A DNA stretch of 47,538 bases from a virus: IMG/VR virus record IMGVR_UViG_3300038548_000363, positions 1 through 47,538 of that record, one strand, 5' to 3'. Position 1 is the first letter of the stretch. Each line of letters begins with the position of its first letter. The translations under genes were made by a program, and so were the position numbers. The notes beneath the pieces are model-generated. The model saw nothing but the letters and a program-made list of their open reading frames with translations. It had not been told where the DNA came from and did not search any database. Positions 1 through 8,092 of the stretch are shown here, in pieces.

Positions 1-503
1 AGCCAGGGCTCTTTCAGGCTGCAACGTGACCTCAGCGGCTACGTCGCTCTCTGTTCCCTGCTCGACGGCAACAAGTGGCTCGGGGCTGAGGGCAACATCG
101 TTCGCAACGTCCGACTCTGATGCCGACTCAAGGTTGAACTCCGGTTCAGGTGCAACGGTGGGGAGGCGACGCTGGGACCGACGAGAGCGACCCGCTACTC
201 CTGCCTGCCTTACTCCCCTGGGGTAGAAAGTTCGATCGCCAACTGATGGTGCATCGGGGTCCAGCGTGATTTCCGCAGCCACATCGGACTCGGTTGCTTG
301 TTCGATCGCAATGGCCCGCTCTGCGATCATCGCTACATCGGCAGCGGTGTCCGATTCGGTCGCTTGCTCCAGAACGATCTCTATTTCGGGAGCGAAGGCC
401 ACATCGTTGGCTACATCAGATTCGCTACCACTCTCGAGGTCAATGGCCGGCTCAGGGGCCAGCGCTAGCTCGTTGGCGGTGTTGCCTTCTCCGGCTGACT
501 CCA
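1..503. repeat. Imperfect terminal overlap, left copy
   Basis: Positions 1-503 align with 46970-47538 in the same orientation. Long stretches are identical (roughly 17-124 and 310-503, the latter with one visible mismatch). The middle differs by scattered substitutions, and a 66-base insertion is present only in the right copy. Because the difference is exactly 22 codons, the reading frame of the repeat protein is kept in both copies. Joining base 47538 directly to base 1 would shift the frame. The ends are therefore better read as overlapping variants of one locus than as a simple head-to-tail junction. Confidence 0.85.
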
Positions 504-1077
504 AGGCGAATGTCGGTTCGACGGCGAGGGTCTGATCGTCGGCAACGTCACTCTCGCTGGCGGCCTCCAGCTCGAACTCAGGCTCGGTGCTGGCATCGGG
601 AATCTCGAACTCGATGGCGTCAACAACGAGCGACCGGGCCGGGCCTCCGCCGAGTCCTCTAGCCCATAGGGTGAAGTAGAGATCGTTGTAATCGGTGATG
701 TTGCCGACCTCACCACCAGTCAGGGTGTAAGCAGTGGTGACTTCGGTGGCATCGAGGAGTGCAATCGTGTTATCGGCTATCAGCGTTCCAACATCAGGGA
801 TGCCCTGCCACAGCTCGAAGTGAGCCGTGAGGTCACGGGCGCTGGAGCTGGCCCACAGGACTCGGAGAATGTGATCGCCGGCACCAGGGTTGTCTATCCC
901 TGTGTTGGTACCTTCGAGGTCGAGGTCAGTGGAGTTGGCGTTGTTGCCGACCGCATCAGAAGTAACAACGTCGTCGCCGCCACCGCCGCCTATGTCCTCA
1001 TCGAGCTTGGAGAAAAACGGCGTGGACGACCAGGAGCCGTCCTGTACGTCTGCAATGGGGCGTATGAATTGGGCCAT
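1..1077 (-). CDS. Virion repeat protein, N-terminal part (runs off left edge)
   Basis: ATG at 1077; the frame is open through position 1. Residues 1 to about 160 form a beta-rich head starting MAQFIRPIADV, with a Gly-rich run near residue 32. This resembles N-terminal domains of accessory virion proteins that precede E-x-D-x-A repeats in other phages. From about residue 165 there are tandem 22-residue units of the form E-Q/S-A-x-E-S-D-V/T-A, about seven before the edge. They are interrupted once by a basic Arg-rich insert (SRRSQRRLP). The gene follows the 1090-1551 gene in the late operon. The C-terminal part is at the other window end (46157-47538). Treating 1-503 and 46970-47538 as the same locus gives one protein of about 629 residues. 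Role inferred: capsid or tail surface decoration. The function is not demonstrated. Confidence 0.8.
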   Translation of the reverse strand, partial: MAQFIRPIADVQDGSWSSTPFFSKLDEDIGGGGGDDVVTSDAVGNNANSTDLDLEGTNTGIDNPGAGDHILRVLWASSSARDLTAHFELWQGIPDVGTLIADNTIALLDATEVTTAYTLTGGEVGNITDYNDLYFTLWARGLGGGPARSLVVDAIEFEIPDASTEPEFELEAASESDVADDQTLAVEPTFALESAGEGNTANELALAPEPAIDLESGSESDVANDVAFAPEIEIVLEQATESDTAADVAMIAERAIAIEQATESDVAAEITLDPDAPSVGDRTFYPRGVRQAGVAGRSRRSQRRLPTVAPEPEFNLESASESDVANDVALSPEPLVAVEQGTESDVAAEVTLQPERALA

Positions 1078-1089
1078 GAGCCCGCCCCT

Positions 1090-1551
1090 CTACTCGTCGA
1101 AGGCCAGGAAACCCGCAGCCTGGATGGAGGCGTTCAGTGTGCCGCTAATCATCTCGAGGCCGAGGCGTTCACCAGCGGCAAGAGTGATCCAGCCTTCCTC
1201 CGGCCACCACACTTCGTATCCAGATTGGGCCGGTATGAATTGGGTGGGGTAGTCGTCGGTCTTGGTCGGCTCTACGGTGAAAGCGTTGCGAGCCGTCACA
1301 TCGAGGGTCCCTGCCTGTAGCCGATCCCGACGCCGGATGGACGCCGAGTAGTCAGCTGACGTACCGGCCGTGGTTTGTATCTGTGGCCGGACGGCTACCG
1401 CGGGGTCGGCCGAGGCCACCGAATTGAAGCTGATCCCATAACCAACGACCACGATCGGGTGATTGGTTGCAGCTATCAGCTGGAGCAACGTCTTGGTTTC
1501 AACAGTGGCGAGGGTCTGTTGGTCCTCGACAATGAGTTTGGTTCCGCTCAC
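1090..1551 (-). CDS. Late-operon hypothetical protein, 153 aa
   Basis: I do not recognise this protein. It starts MSGTKLIVEDQQ, contains a hydrophobic stretch (HPIVVVGYGISF, about residues 31-42) and is otherwise mixed and beta-leaning with no Cys. The start overlaps the stop of the 1548-2501 gene by four bases, which suggests translational coupling. It lies between a lectin-like protein and the repeat protein, so a role as a small virion surface or accessory protein is plausible by position only. Confidence 0.75.
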   Translation of the reverse strand: MSGTKLIVEDQQTLATVETKTLLQLIAATNHPIVVVGYGISFNSVASADPAVAVRPQIQTTAGTSADYSASIRRRDRLQAGTLDVTARNAFTVEPTKTDDYPTQFIPAQSGYEVWWPEEGWITLAAGERLGLEMISGTLNASIQAAGFLAFDE

Positions 1552-2501
1552 GCGAACACCTGCTTTCGCTTCCGTCGTGGATGGTACACAGGTCGTCTAA
1601 TCCTCGGAGGGAACCCTTCGTCCGGTGGTGCCGCTGCTTCGGGTGCGATCGCAGCTCGTCGGTACATCCCAAATGGGTCCTCAGCGAACTTCTCGACTTT
1701 CTCTTGGGTCCACCACGCATTCTCACTGGTGCCGATTTCGGTGGTACCCGTCCCACCCCAAGCCCAAAAGCCATAGAAGGTGATCCCCTCAGAAGGGTCG
1801 TTGCCATCCTGCCCCCCAACCAACAGGTCGGCAGTGTTGTTGGCATCGCCCAGGAGTCCTTTGTTGAACGCAAACTCACGAATGGTCGGATGGGCCTCGT
1901 CCATGCAGAAAACCGCCACGTTGTAGTCGTTGGAAGAGGCGTTTGCACGGTCGGACCACACGACAACGAGGGTTAGCTCGTCATCGAACACGGCGTTGGG
2001 GATGGCAACGGAGCTAGCGCCGATGTCGTGAGGCTCCACGTTGGTCTGAATCCGTAGTCGGAAGTCGCCTTGTGACACCAACGCCCGCTGGTCGCCAAGG
2101 TCGAGCCCGTCGTACTCAAACAGGACTGCAAACGCCATCGGAAAGTCTCTGCCGTTGATCCGAAACTGTCTGCCGTTGGCGCTGCCCCTCATCCCTTCGT
2201 TGATGGCAATAACCGTGGAGCTTTTCAGCCCTGGCCCGACCGGACCGAGCACCCAATCAGCCTCGTCGGTGTTGGTTCCGAACCAGTAAGGCGGGAGTAC
2301 CTGATCGCCCTGATCCATCTGAGGGTGCGATCCCTGGCCGAACCCTGCCATCGTCACATCGGGTGTAACGGCCTGGCCTGGTTCACCGTGGTAGGGCATG
2401 AACATATACAGGTCTTGCCAGTATTCCCGCCAGTACGGATTTACCGACGCAGCGTTAGCTGCCCACAGCCCCGGCTTCGGTTGAATCGTAATGCGGGCCA
2501 C
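1548..2501 (-). CDS. Lectin-like (LamG / concanavalin-A fold) virion protein
   Basis: GTG start with an upstream GGAGGACG ribosome site, three bases after the stop of the preceding gene; 317 aa. The middle and C-terminal regions look like a concanavalin-A-like beta sandwich: alternating beta segments, a GFWAWGG motif near residue 240, and the closing signature WTQEKVEKFAEDPFGMYRR around residues 258-276. In many phage LamG-type proteins this sort of segment (helix, then DPF-x-x-x-R) ends the domain. The C-terminus is short, Pro-rich and very basic (HPRRKRKQ). Likely a carbohydrate-binding decoration or receptor-contact protein on the virion. Fold assignment is by motif recognition; the ligand is unknown. 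Confidence 0.7.
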   Translation of the reverse strand: MARITIQPKPGLWAANAASVNPYWREYWQDLYMFMPYHGEPGQAVTPDVTMAGFGQGSHPQMDQGDQVLPPYWFGTNTDEADWVLGPVGPGLKSSTVIAINEGMRGSANGRQFRINGRDFPMAFAVLFEYDGLDLGDQRALVSQGDFRLRIQTNVEPHDIGASSVAIPNAVFDDELTLVVVWSDRANASSNDYNVAVFCMDEAHPTIREFAFNKGLLGDANNTADLLVGGQDGNDPSEGITFYGFWAWGGTGTTEIGTSENAWWTQEKVEKFAEDPFGMYRRAAIAPEAAAPPDEGFPPRIRRPVYHPRRKRKQVFA

Positions 2502-2503
2502 AC

Positions 2504-2863
2504 CTACGCCGTCCTCCGCTTGTACTCAAAGTCCACAACGTAGGTGTCGCCAGTGCTGGCCGACTCGACCCCGAATCGCACCCGGTAGTAGGCGGGCAGG
2601 GTGAACGACCGGATAAAGTCGTTGGTGTCGGGCGGCAGATAGCTCCAGACCGACCACAGCCCCCACGTTTCAGACGAGTCATCAGCCGTGACATAGACCC
2701 GAACGATCAGCGGATCGGCCGGTGTTACCTGGTCACTGTTGAGCGTGATCGTGAACTGAGTCTCGATCGCCAGCTGTAGATCAGCGACCGCCGAAAATTG
2801 CTCCGTATCTACAACAGCGGTGAGCTGTGTAAGGCTCTGAGTTGTTTCCCATGCGACTGCCAT
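2504..2863 (-). CDS. Small beta-rich virion protein, 119 aa
   Basis: Starts MAVAWETTQSLTQL. The sequence is rich in short beta strands and aromatic residues (WGLWSVWSYLPP around residues 67-78) and ends in YKRRTA. No catalytic motif or Cys is visible. It sits between two other late proteins downstream of the capsid gene, separated from them by 2 and 15 bases. The composition suits an immunoglobulin-like or beta-sandwich accessory protein of the capsid or tail. I do not recognise the family. Confidence 0.7.
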   Translation of the reverse strand: MAVAWETTQSLTQLTAVVDTEQFSAVADLQLAIETQFTITLNSDQVTPADPLIVRVYVTADDSSETWGLWSVWSYLPPDTNDFIRSFTLPAYYRVRFGVESASTGDTYVVDFEYKRRTA

Positions 2864-2878
2864 CGAGTCAACCTACCT

Positions 2879-3352
2879 CTACTCGGTTGCAGCCCACCAA
2901 CCAGACGGTGTGCGCCAGTGGAATGTCTCTCCGTTGGTCGCCACGACGGACGCCGGGATGGTGATTTGCACCGGGATGATCGTGGCGTCGCCACCCTGGG
3001 CGGCGTCGTATCCGATCACTGACGCTGCGATGTTCTCGCCCGCCTCCAACAGCCCGAAATCGAAGTCGGCTGTGTCGAAGGTCTGTTGGTCGCCACCCTG
3101 GTCAACAGTCGGCGGTGCTACGTCCGTGTCGGTGAGGGCAAGCCGGGCGTAGGACGCCACCGCAGACTCGGTGTTGGCCGCTGCCAGGATCGTGGCGAAA
3201 GTGGTGTGGTCCCTCAGCAGAGCCAATGTCTGCAAGCCCGCGTCGGTCAACAGCATGACGACGAACTGAGCCGTCGCCGGGTCGTTGCCATCGACACGGA
3301 TCACATACTCGTTGATCCGGCCCTTGGCAATGTTTGGAATGGTCGCTGTCAT
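2879..3352 (-). CDS. Capsid-proximal virion protein, 157 aa
   Basis: First gene after the major capsid gene, with a clear AGGAGG site ahead of the ATG at 3352. It starts MTATIPNIAKGRINEYV. The N-terminal half (to about residue 70) looks helical or mixed (FVVMLLTDAGLQTLALLRD). The rest is beta-rich and ends in a HWRTPSGWW motif. Phages with DUF5309-type capsids often carry one or more such accessory proteins here, acting as head decoration or fibre-like proteins. The precise role is unassigned. Confidence 0.7.
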   Translation of the reverse strand: MTATIPNIAKGRINEYVIRVDGNDPATAQFVVMLLTDAGLQTLALLRDHTTFATILAAANTESAVASYARLALTDTDVAPPTVDQGGDQQTFDTADFDFGLLEAGENIAASVIGYDAAQGGDATIIPVQITIPASVVATNGETFHWRTPSGWWAATE

Positions 3353-3376
3353 CTGTACCTCCTGTTCTACCCGGCA

Positions 3377-3405
3377 GGGCCGAGGGGCTCCATACCCCCC
3401 GGCCC
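3377..3405 (-). terminator. Strong hairpin after the capsid gene
   Basis: GGGCCGAGGGG (3377-3387) pairs with CCCCCCGGCCC (3395-3405) across a seven-base loop, with one mismatch. On the minus-strand transcript it lies about 11 bases past the capsid stop and before the ribosome site of the next gene. There is no U-run, so it may be a partial terminator, an RNA-stability element protecting capsid mRNA, or both. Confidence 0.55.
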
Positions 3406-3415
3406 TTCCAGTGGG

Positions 3416-4444
3416 TTAGCTAACGGTCAAGTTCGTGATCTTGCCGTGCATCAGCTCGGGGCCGTACTCGATCCCGTACTGGCCGTAGATGGCGGTTTTC
3501 ACCGAGGCACCGTCGGCCGGCTTGTCCTCGAGGAACAGGAACCCCTTACCGGGAACCTCGTACCACCGTGGCATGCAGTAGAACAGGTCGATGATTGCCA
3601 GCACGCCGGCAGCCATGTGCCTGTTCAGCACGATCGGGAGCTCGCCCTGTTCGGTGATGATGGTGTCCACCGACATCCCACCGACAGTTGAGGATCGGAC
3701 ATTCAGAGAGCCGACAAGGGTGTAGGCCTCCGAAATCTTGATCTTCTGAAACGAGTTCACGAAGATCACCGGCTGCACCAGCATCGCCCCGTTATCGAAC
3801 ATATCCTTGAGCAGGTTGTCGATGTAGGTCATCCCCAATGGAGTACCCAGGGTGGCGTCGTTGGTACCGCCTGTGACACGATCTCCCGCGATGTCCGCAG
3901 GAGCCGCAGCACCCGCGTCCAGCGCGATCTCGTTGGTTGTGGTTGCTGTGATGATCCCCCGCGTCTGACGAGCAGATGCGTTGGTGGCCGGGTCCACGAA
4001 CGTCCCATCGAGGAACGCGATTTCCATGGACCGCTTTATCTCTATCAGCTTGTGCTGCAACTGACGGACCATCTCGTTGCTGACCGGGTTCTCACCCAAG
4101 ACAGCTGTGGCGTTGGAACCACCCGCAGCGGCATCCAACAGCCCGAGGTTTCCGAGAGCTGAGTACGTCAGCTCCACACCGCGATAGACGATCTGGACGA
4201 CGTTCGAGACTTCCGAGCGTGTCCGCGCGGCGTAGGTCGGGGTTGCACCCTCGACCAGGCCGGTGGAGCTGGGGTCCTCGAGGTCGTCGGTCTGCCAGGT
4301 GAACAACTTATTTTGAGTTGCCACCCCACCGCGCTCGCCACCAAGCATGGTGACCAGCGGGGTATCGGTCGGTGTGATCTGATAGAGGGGGCCGACAAAG
4401 TTGGGACGGTCAAACGTAGTGACCTGTCCGAGTACCTGACCCAT
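3416..4444 (-). CDS. Major capsid protein (DUF5309 / SU10-type, HK97 fold)
   Basis: 342 aa. The N-terminus reads MGQVLGQVTTFDRPNFVG followed by LYQITPTDTPLVTML. This I/L-x-P-T-x-T-P-L motif is typical of DUF5309 (SU10-like) major capsid proteins. A WQTDDLEDPSSTGLVEGA segment follows and the C-terminal region is beta-rich. Length is normal for the family, with no N-terminal delta domain; a separate scaffold gene lies just upstream (4481-4984). The start is supported by GGAGGAG six bases ahead of the ATG. It would assemble into the procapsid shell around the scaffold and portal. A strong hairpin follows the stop. Confidence 0.85.
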   Translation of the reverse strand: MGQVLGQVTTFDRPNFVGPLYQITPTDTPLVTMLGGERGGVATQNKLFTWQTDDLEDPSSTGLVEGATPTYAARTRSEVSNVVQIVYRGVELTYSALGNLGLLDAAAGGSNATAVLGENPVSNEMVRQLQHKLIEIKRSMEIAFLDGTFVDPATNASARQTRGIITATTTNEIALDAGAAAPADIAGDRVTGGTNDATLGTPLGMTYIDNLLKDMFDNGAMLVQPVIFVNSFQKIKISEAYTLVGSLNVRSSTVGGMSVDTIITEQGELPIVLNRHMAAGVLAIIDLFYCMPRWYEVPGKGFLFLEDKPADGASVKTAIYGQYGIEYGPELMHGKITNLTVS

Positions 4445-4480
4445 CTCATTCTCCTCCGTAAGGCGCTGGGAGGAGAGTGG

Positions 4481-4984
4481 CTACTTGCCGGAAGGGCCTC
4501 CGAGGTCGATGGTGCCATCTTGCATCTGTTCAGCAACAAACGATCCGATGGCACCCGCCACGTCGCCCTTCTCCAGAGCCGCCTCGCCCTCATCCCTGAG
4601 CGCGTTTGGTTCAGCAGGTGTGGAGGCCTTATCCAGCAGTCCAATACGACTCTCAGCGTCGGAGACATCCGGCTTGGCCGTGGTCTCCGGTGGTGGTGCG
4701 GTGACTTCTGCCGTCCAGCCAAACTCGCCAGCGGCTTCCTTCAACGCGGTGGTGTCCTCGGGGTCAATTTCCCCCTCGAACGTCAACTTGAGCGCCTTGC
4801 CCACTCCCGCCTCGGCGGTGAGGCCAAGATCGGCAAAGGCCAGGCGTTCCAGTGTGGCGAGGGCCTTATCACGCTGGCCCGTCACCGTTTCGATCTGCTC
4901 CCGATACCAGGCTGGGTCACGGTCTCCCGCTTCCTCACCTTGGGGGTCGGGCTCAATCGAAGGAGTCGTATCTTCAGTTGTCAA
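4481..4984 (-). CDS. Capsid scaffolding protein
   Basis: TTG start chosen at 4984 (MTTEDTTPS) because AGGAGGAG lies seven bases before it. An ATG at 5002 would place that ribosome site inside the gene. About 167 aa, acidic and low-complexity, with a coiled-coil-prone stretch (WYREQIETVTGQRDKALATLERL, about residues 25-48, shown here only in part by key residues) and no Cys or Trp-rich core. Composition, size and position directly before the major capsid gene are typical of phage scaffolds. The C-terminus (EQMQDGTIDLGGPSGK) may contact the coat protein. Assigned by context and composition. Confidence 0.72.
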   Translation of the reverse strand: MTTEDTTPSIEPDPQGEEAGDRDPAWYREQIETVTGQRDKALATLERLAFADLGLTAEAGVGKALKLTFEGEIDPEDTTALKEAAGEFGWTAEVTAPPPETTAKPDVSDAESRIGLLDKASTPAEPNALRDEGEAALEKGDVAGAIGSFVAEQMQDGTIDLGGPSGK

Positions 4985-5091
4985 AGGTCTCCTCCTCTGC
5001 ATCTGCCTGCGACCCCTGGGCGATGCGATCCCGAGGCGTCCTGGGAGGGTCTTAATGGCGTACCCTGCCTAAGCCGTTGCGCGGACGATAG

Positions 5092-5111
5092 CATGTTTAA
5101 CGTGAAACATG
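5092..5111. promoter_or_regulatory. parS-like palindrome
   Basis: The 16-mer TGTTTAACGTGAAACA (5094-5109) matches the bacterial ParB-binding consensus TGTTTCACGTGAAACA at 15 of 16 positions. The flanking C and G extend the palindrome to CATGTTT/AAACATG arms. It is in the 128-base gap between the 5113-5964 gene and the scaffold gene, outside any coding sequence. No parA or parB gene is seen in the window. It could bind host ParB, bind another regulator, or act only as an RNA hairpin. Confidence 0.5.
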
Positions 5112-5112
5112 C

Positions 5113-5964
5113 CTACCCCGGTGTGAGCCCTTCGACCGCGCCGGCACGCCGACCTCGCAGCGGGCGGAAGGCCGAGAACGACGCACGTTCCTGGTTCAGC
5201 AGGCGGTTGATCCGAGACAGCTGCTCCTGGTCGTCGAACACCGAAGCCTCGATGAACTCACCAAGGTCGAAGTCGTCGTCGGGGTCGAAGTGTCGCTCGG
5301 CCAGGCGACCGAACAGCGGCACCTGCGCGGCCGCCTGACCGAACAGGTCTTGAGCCTGGCCCTGGGTGGTGATGTTGGCGTCGAACAGCGACGAGGCCAG
5401 CTGGAGGCCCACATCGAAGCCCCGAATCTCACCCTCGAAGCCGACCACAGCCGTGCCCACCGAGCGCCGGATCGAATCACTGTTCCCGCTGAATGCCGAC
5501 TCGAGGATCGCAGCGTCAGAGATGCCGGTGGCACCGAACTGGTCAGCGAAGTACTCACGGATGCCATCGGAGCGCGACAGGATGCTGTTGGACAGCTGGC
5601 GTACCCGCGCCTCAAACTCAACCACATCCACGTCGCCCTGGATCAAGCTCACATAGAGGCCCTGGTCGAACACGCTGGCGTTCATCCCGAGCTGGCTAAT
5701 CACATCAGCGTGCTCGCGTCGGGTCTGCCAATAGGCTCCCTCGAGGAGATGCACCGAACCATCGGAGGCGCGGTTACCGGGGAACCAGACTTCGTAACGA
5801 GAGTCCTGGCGCAGGGTTGCCATTGCGACATCGAAGCCAAAGTCGGCATTAGCCGCCCACGCATTCGCCGCCGCGGTGAGGAAGTCGGCAGGCATATCGG
5901 GGAACATGCCGCGCACCCGATCGAGGAATTGTTCTCCAGTGGCGTCGGGGAGTTCGGTGGTCAT
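5113..5964 (-). CDS. Putative internal virion protein, 283 aa
   Basis: Starts MTTELPDATGEQFLDRVRGMFPDMPADFLTAA. It is predominantly helical, acidic and without Cys. The ATG overlaps the stop of the LysM gene (5961-7325) by four bases. It closes the portal-to-scaffold cluster that holds the giant protein and the M23 and LysM proteins, so it is most likely carried inside the head or at the portal and ejected with DNA. The C-terminus is basic (RPLRGRRAGAVEG). No enzymatic motif is visible and I do not recognise the family by sequence. Confidence 0.7.
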   Translation of the reverse strand: MTTELPDATGEQFLDRVRGMFPDMPADFLTAAANAWAANADFGFDVAMATLRQDSRYEVWFPGNRASDGSVHLLEGAYWQTRREHADVISQLGMNASVFDQGLYVSLIQGDVDVVEFEARVRQLSNSILSRSDGIREYFADQFGATGISDAAILESAFSGNSDSIRRSVGTAVVGFEGEIRGFDVGLQLASSLFDANITTQGQAQDLFGQAAAQVPLFGRLAERHFDPDDDFDLGEFIEASVFDDQEQLSRINRLLNQERASFSAFRPLRGRRAGAVEGLTPG

Positions 5965-7325
5965 TGGATGAGGTTTCGCGCGCCGCCGCCGAAGGCACGG
6001 AATGCGTCCTTGGTGAAGTTGCCGACCACCTGAGCGTTGTTGGTGTCGAGGCCGTGCTGACGGATTTGTGTCTTAGCTGCTTGCAGGTCGTTGCCTTGCA
6101 CGGTGTCTTGGAAGGCACTTGAAGTCTCGTCGGGGTCCTGGCCCATGATCTGGAACCACACCGAGCGCCACGGCTGGGCGATCTCGTCGTAGCTGCGTAG
6201 AGGGTCCTCATATTCAGGGAACAGACCGAGGCGCTGGGACTGGAGGTCGGCAATCCATTCCGCCTCGTAGTTCGGGTCGTTGCGGAGCCGTCCCGCGATG
6301 TCTCGCACCGCCTGGTCGCCAAGGATGCCGAAGGTAGGGCCAAGCCATTTGCGGGCCTGGGCGCGCGCCCACTCCTCACGGTCTGTGTTGCGGTCAATCT
6401 CGAGCGGGTCATTCGGGTCGTCGATGATGTTCACCAGGTCATCGTCTACCGCCGAGTCGTAGTAGGGATCGGCAACGGCGTTGATCTGATCCCTCGCCAT
6501 CACCTCGCTCCACACTCCGGTAGTCCAACGGTCAGCGATGAAGTTGGTGATCCGGTCGTCGGGCTCGAACACACCAGCCGAGACCAGCAGCTGCTTGACG
6601 GTACGACGGTTGGCGTCGCGCAGCGCTTGCGCGCCCTTCGGGTTCGCAGCGTCGAGGAGGAGCCAGGTCTGCTCGGCACCGGAATGCGCTTGGAACCAGA
6701 CGGTGGATTCCACCTCAGCGGTGGTGGGGGTGCGGCCCTCGAGGCCGGCAGCAGCGAACAGGGCAGCAACCTCGGGGTCGAGCAGGTAGGGACGTACCGA
6801 AGCCTCACGCTCGTAACGCTCCAGCCATCCCTCCCAGGGGTTGCCCTCGGTCAGGTCGATCTCGGTTCGCACGCCCTGTGAGAGCGCACCGATGCTGGTC
6901 AGCTCGGCCTCGGTGTACACCCGGTCATAGGCAATGGCGTGGGTGCCGAACAGGGCTTTTAGGTCCTCCTCGCTCTCGATGATCCAGGTCATCGGGACCG
7001 GAGGCTCGAACCCTGGGATGAAAAACACCAGCAGGTCCTGGCCGGTGTCCGAGTTGTGCCATATCTCGGGCGAACCCGCAAGGCCGTGGAAACGTACATC
7101 GTCCTCGCCGGTGTAGGACTCCTTGGTGTTCCCGGCAACCGGGCCACCACCACCACCTTCGCCACCGGCCGCGCCGTCGATGTCGATGATCGCACCAATC
7201 TGGAGGGTGCGGGCATCTCCCGGTTTGGAGAAGGCGCTGGATACGGCCATCACCTTGTCAACGGACACCCCGAGAATGGCGGCGATCTTGTTTGGAGTGT
7301 CGCCCTTCTTGACGGTGTAGGCCAT
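5961..7325 (-). CDS. LysM-domain internal virion protein
   Basis: 454 aa. Residues 2-50 are a LysM domain (AYTVKKGDTPNKIAAILGVS, then a QIGAIIDI motif), which binds peptidoglycan N-acetylglucosamine. A Gly-rich linker (GGEGGGGGP, about residues 53-63) follows, then a long helical body with repeated W and RD motifs. The start overlaps the stop of the M23 peptidase gene, so a peptidoglycan binder and a peptidoglycan cutter are translated in tandem. Likely role: an ejected or vertex-associated protein that anchors the virion lytic machinery to the wall during DNA entry. Domain call from motif; role inferred from neighbours. Confidence 0.75.
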   Translation of the reverse strand: MAYTVKKGDTPNKIAAILGVSVDKVMAVSSAFSKPGDARTLQIGAIIDIDGAAGGEGGGGGPVAGNTKESYTGEDDVRFHGLAGSPEIWHNSDTGQDLLVFFIPGFEPPVPMTWIIESEEDLKALFGTHAIAYDRVYTEAELTSIGALSQGVRTEIDLTEGNPWEGWLERYEREASVRPYLLDPEVAALFAAAGLEGRTPTTAEVESTVWFQAHSGAEQTWLLLDAANPKGAQALRDANRRTVKQLLVSAGVFEPDDRITNFIADRWTTGVWSEVMARDQINAVADPYYDSAVDDDLVNIIDDPNDPLEIDRNTDREEWARAQARKWLGPTFGILGDQAVRDIAGRLRNDPNYEAEWIADLQSQRLGLFPEYEDPLRSYDEIAQPWRSVWFQIMGQDPDETSSAFQDTVQGNDLQAAKTQIRQHGLDTNNAQVVGNFTKDAFRAFGGGARNLIQ

Positions 7326-8092
7326 CAGGTTTTACCCAGCAGTCGATTCAGGGGGCCGGTCCTGGTGGTTTCCTCGGTAGCGCTGGTCTCCCCGACCGCC
7401 TTGACCCGCAGCCCCTCAGCGGTGATGTCTGAAAGCCCCACGTTGCGGTAGTCGAGCCTGCTTCCACCGGCCACCAGATCGGACGCTGCCGACAGCGCGC
7501 CTCCCAGGACCTCCGAAGCGGTGAGTGGCTTCACCTGCTCGTCGTCCTCACCGATCACCCCGGCCACGATCTCGTCGGCATTGGCGAACGCCAGCTCAGC
7601 TATGGGGGGCTGCTGTTGCTGCTCCTCACCTTGGGCATCGACATAGGACAGGCCGGGTGGGGCGTCGAGCTTGTACCCGTCAGTGAGGTAGGAGACCGGG
7701 TTGATAAAAGCACCCGTGTTCGACCGCATCGAAAAGTGGAGGTGCGATTTGGTGTTTTTGGCCGACCCGGTAGTACCAACCCTGCCAATGATGGCTGCTT
7801 TGCTGATCCGTTGACCCTTTTGGAGATGGGAAAGCTGCTGCATGTGAGCGAAGTAGTAGACGATCCCATCGTCGCCTTTGATGCGGACGTAGTTGCCGCC
7901 GATCTTGCCCGACGCTGAGGCCATCACGGTGCCCGATACGGGGGCGACGATCGGGGTGCCAGCGATGGCGTAGATGTCGATAGCGGCATGGGTGCGGCCG
8001 CGGTGGGTGAGGGTGTTCGGCATCCACGATCCGGCGCTCCATTCCTGAGTTCCAGCGACCGGGTTCACCCAATTCAGTCCATGCCTGGTCAT
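7325..8092 (-). CDS. Virion M23-family peptidoglycan endopeptidase
   Basis: 255 aa. Residues about 30-125 contain the M23 (lysostaphin-type) zinc site: H35-x-x-x-D39 (HAAID), H83 in FAHM, and H117-x-H119 (HLHF), with the usual G-T-P-I-V-A-P-V-S-G-x-V core between. The C-terminal half (from about residue 130) lacks a known motif and probably links it to the virion. There is no signal peptide, so it is not exported on its own. Its place among portal and scaffold genes, away from the lysis cassette, indicates a virion-associated hydrolase that cuts peptide cross-links at infection. Coupled by overlap to both neighbours. Confidence 0.85.
   Translation of the reverse strand: MTRHGLNWVNPVAGTQEWSAGSWMPNTLTHRGRTHAAIDIYAIAGTPIVAPVSGTVMASASGKIGGNYVRIKGDDGIVYYFAHMQQLSHLQKGQRISKAAIIGRVGTTGSAKNTKSHLHFSMRSNTGAFINPVSYLTDGYKLDAPPGLSYVDAQGEEQQQQPPIAELAFANADEIVAGVIGEDDEQVKPLTASEVLGGALSAASDLVAGGSRLDYRNVGLSDITAEGLRVKAVGETSATEETTRTGPLNRLLGKT

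Noticed and set aside
1-503. Exact direct terminal repeats as in T7
   Set aside because: The two ends are not identical and differ by a 66-base indel, so they are not packaging-generated exact repeats.
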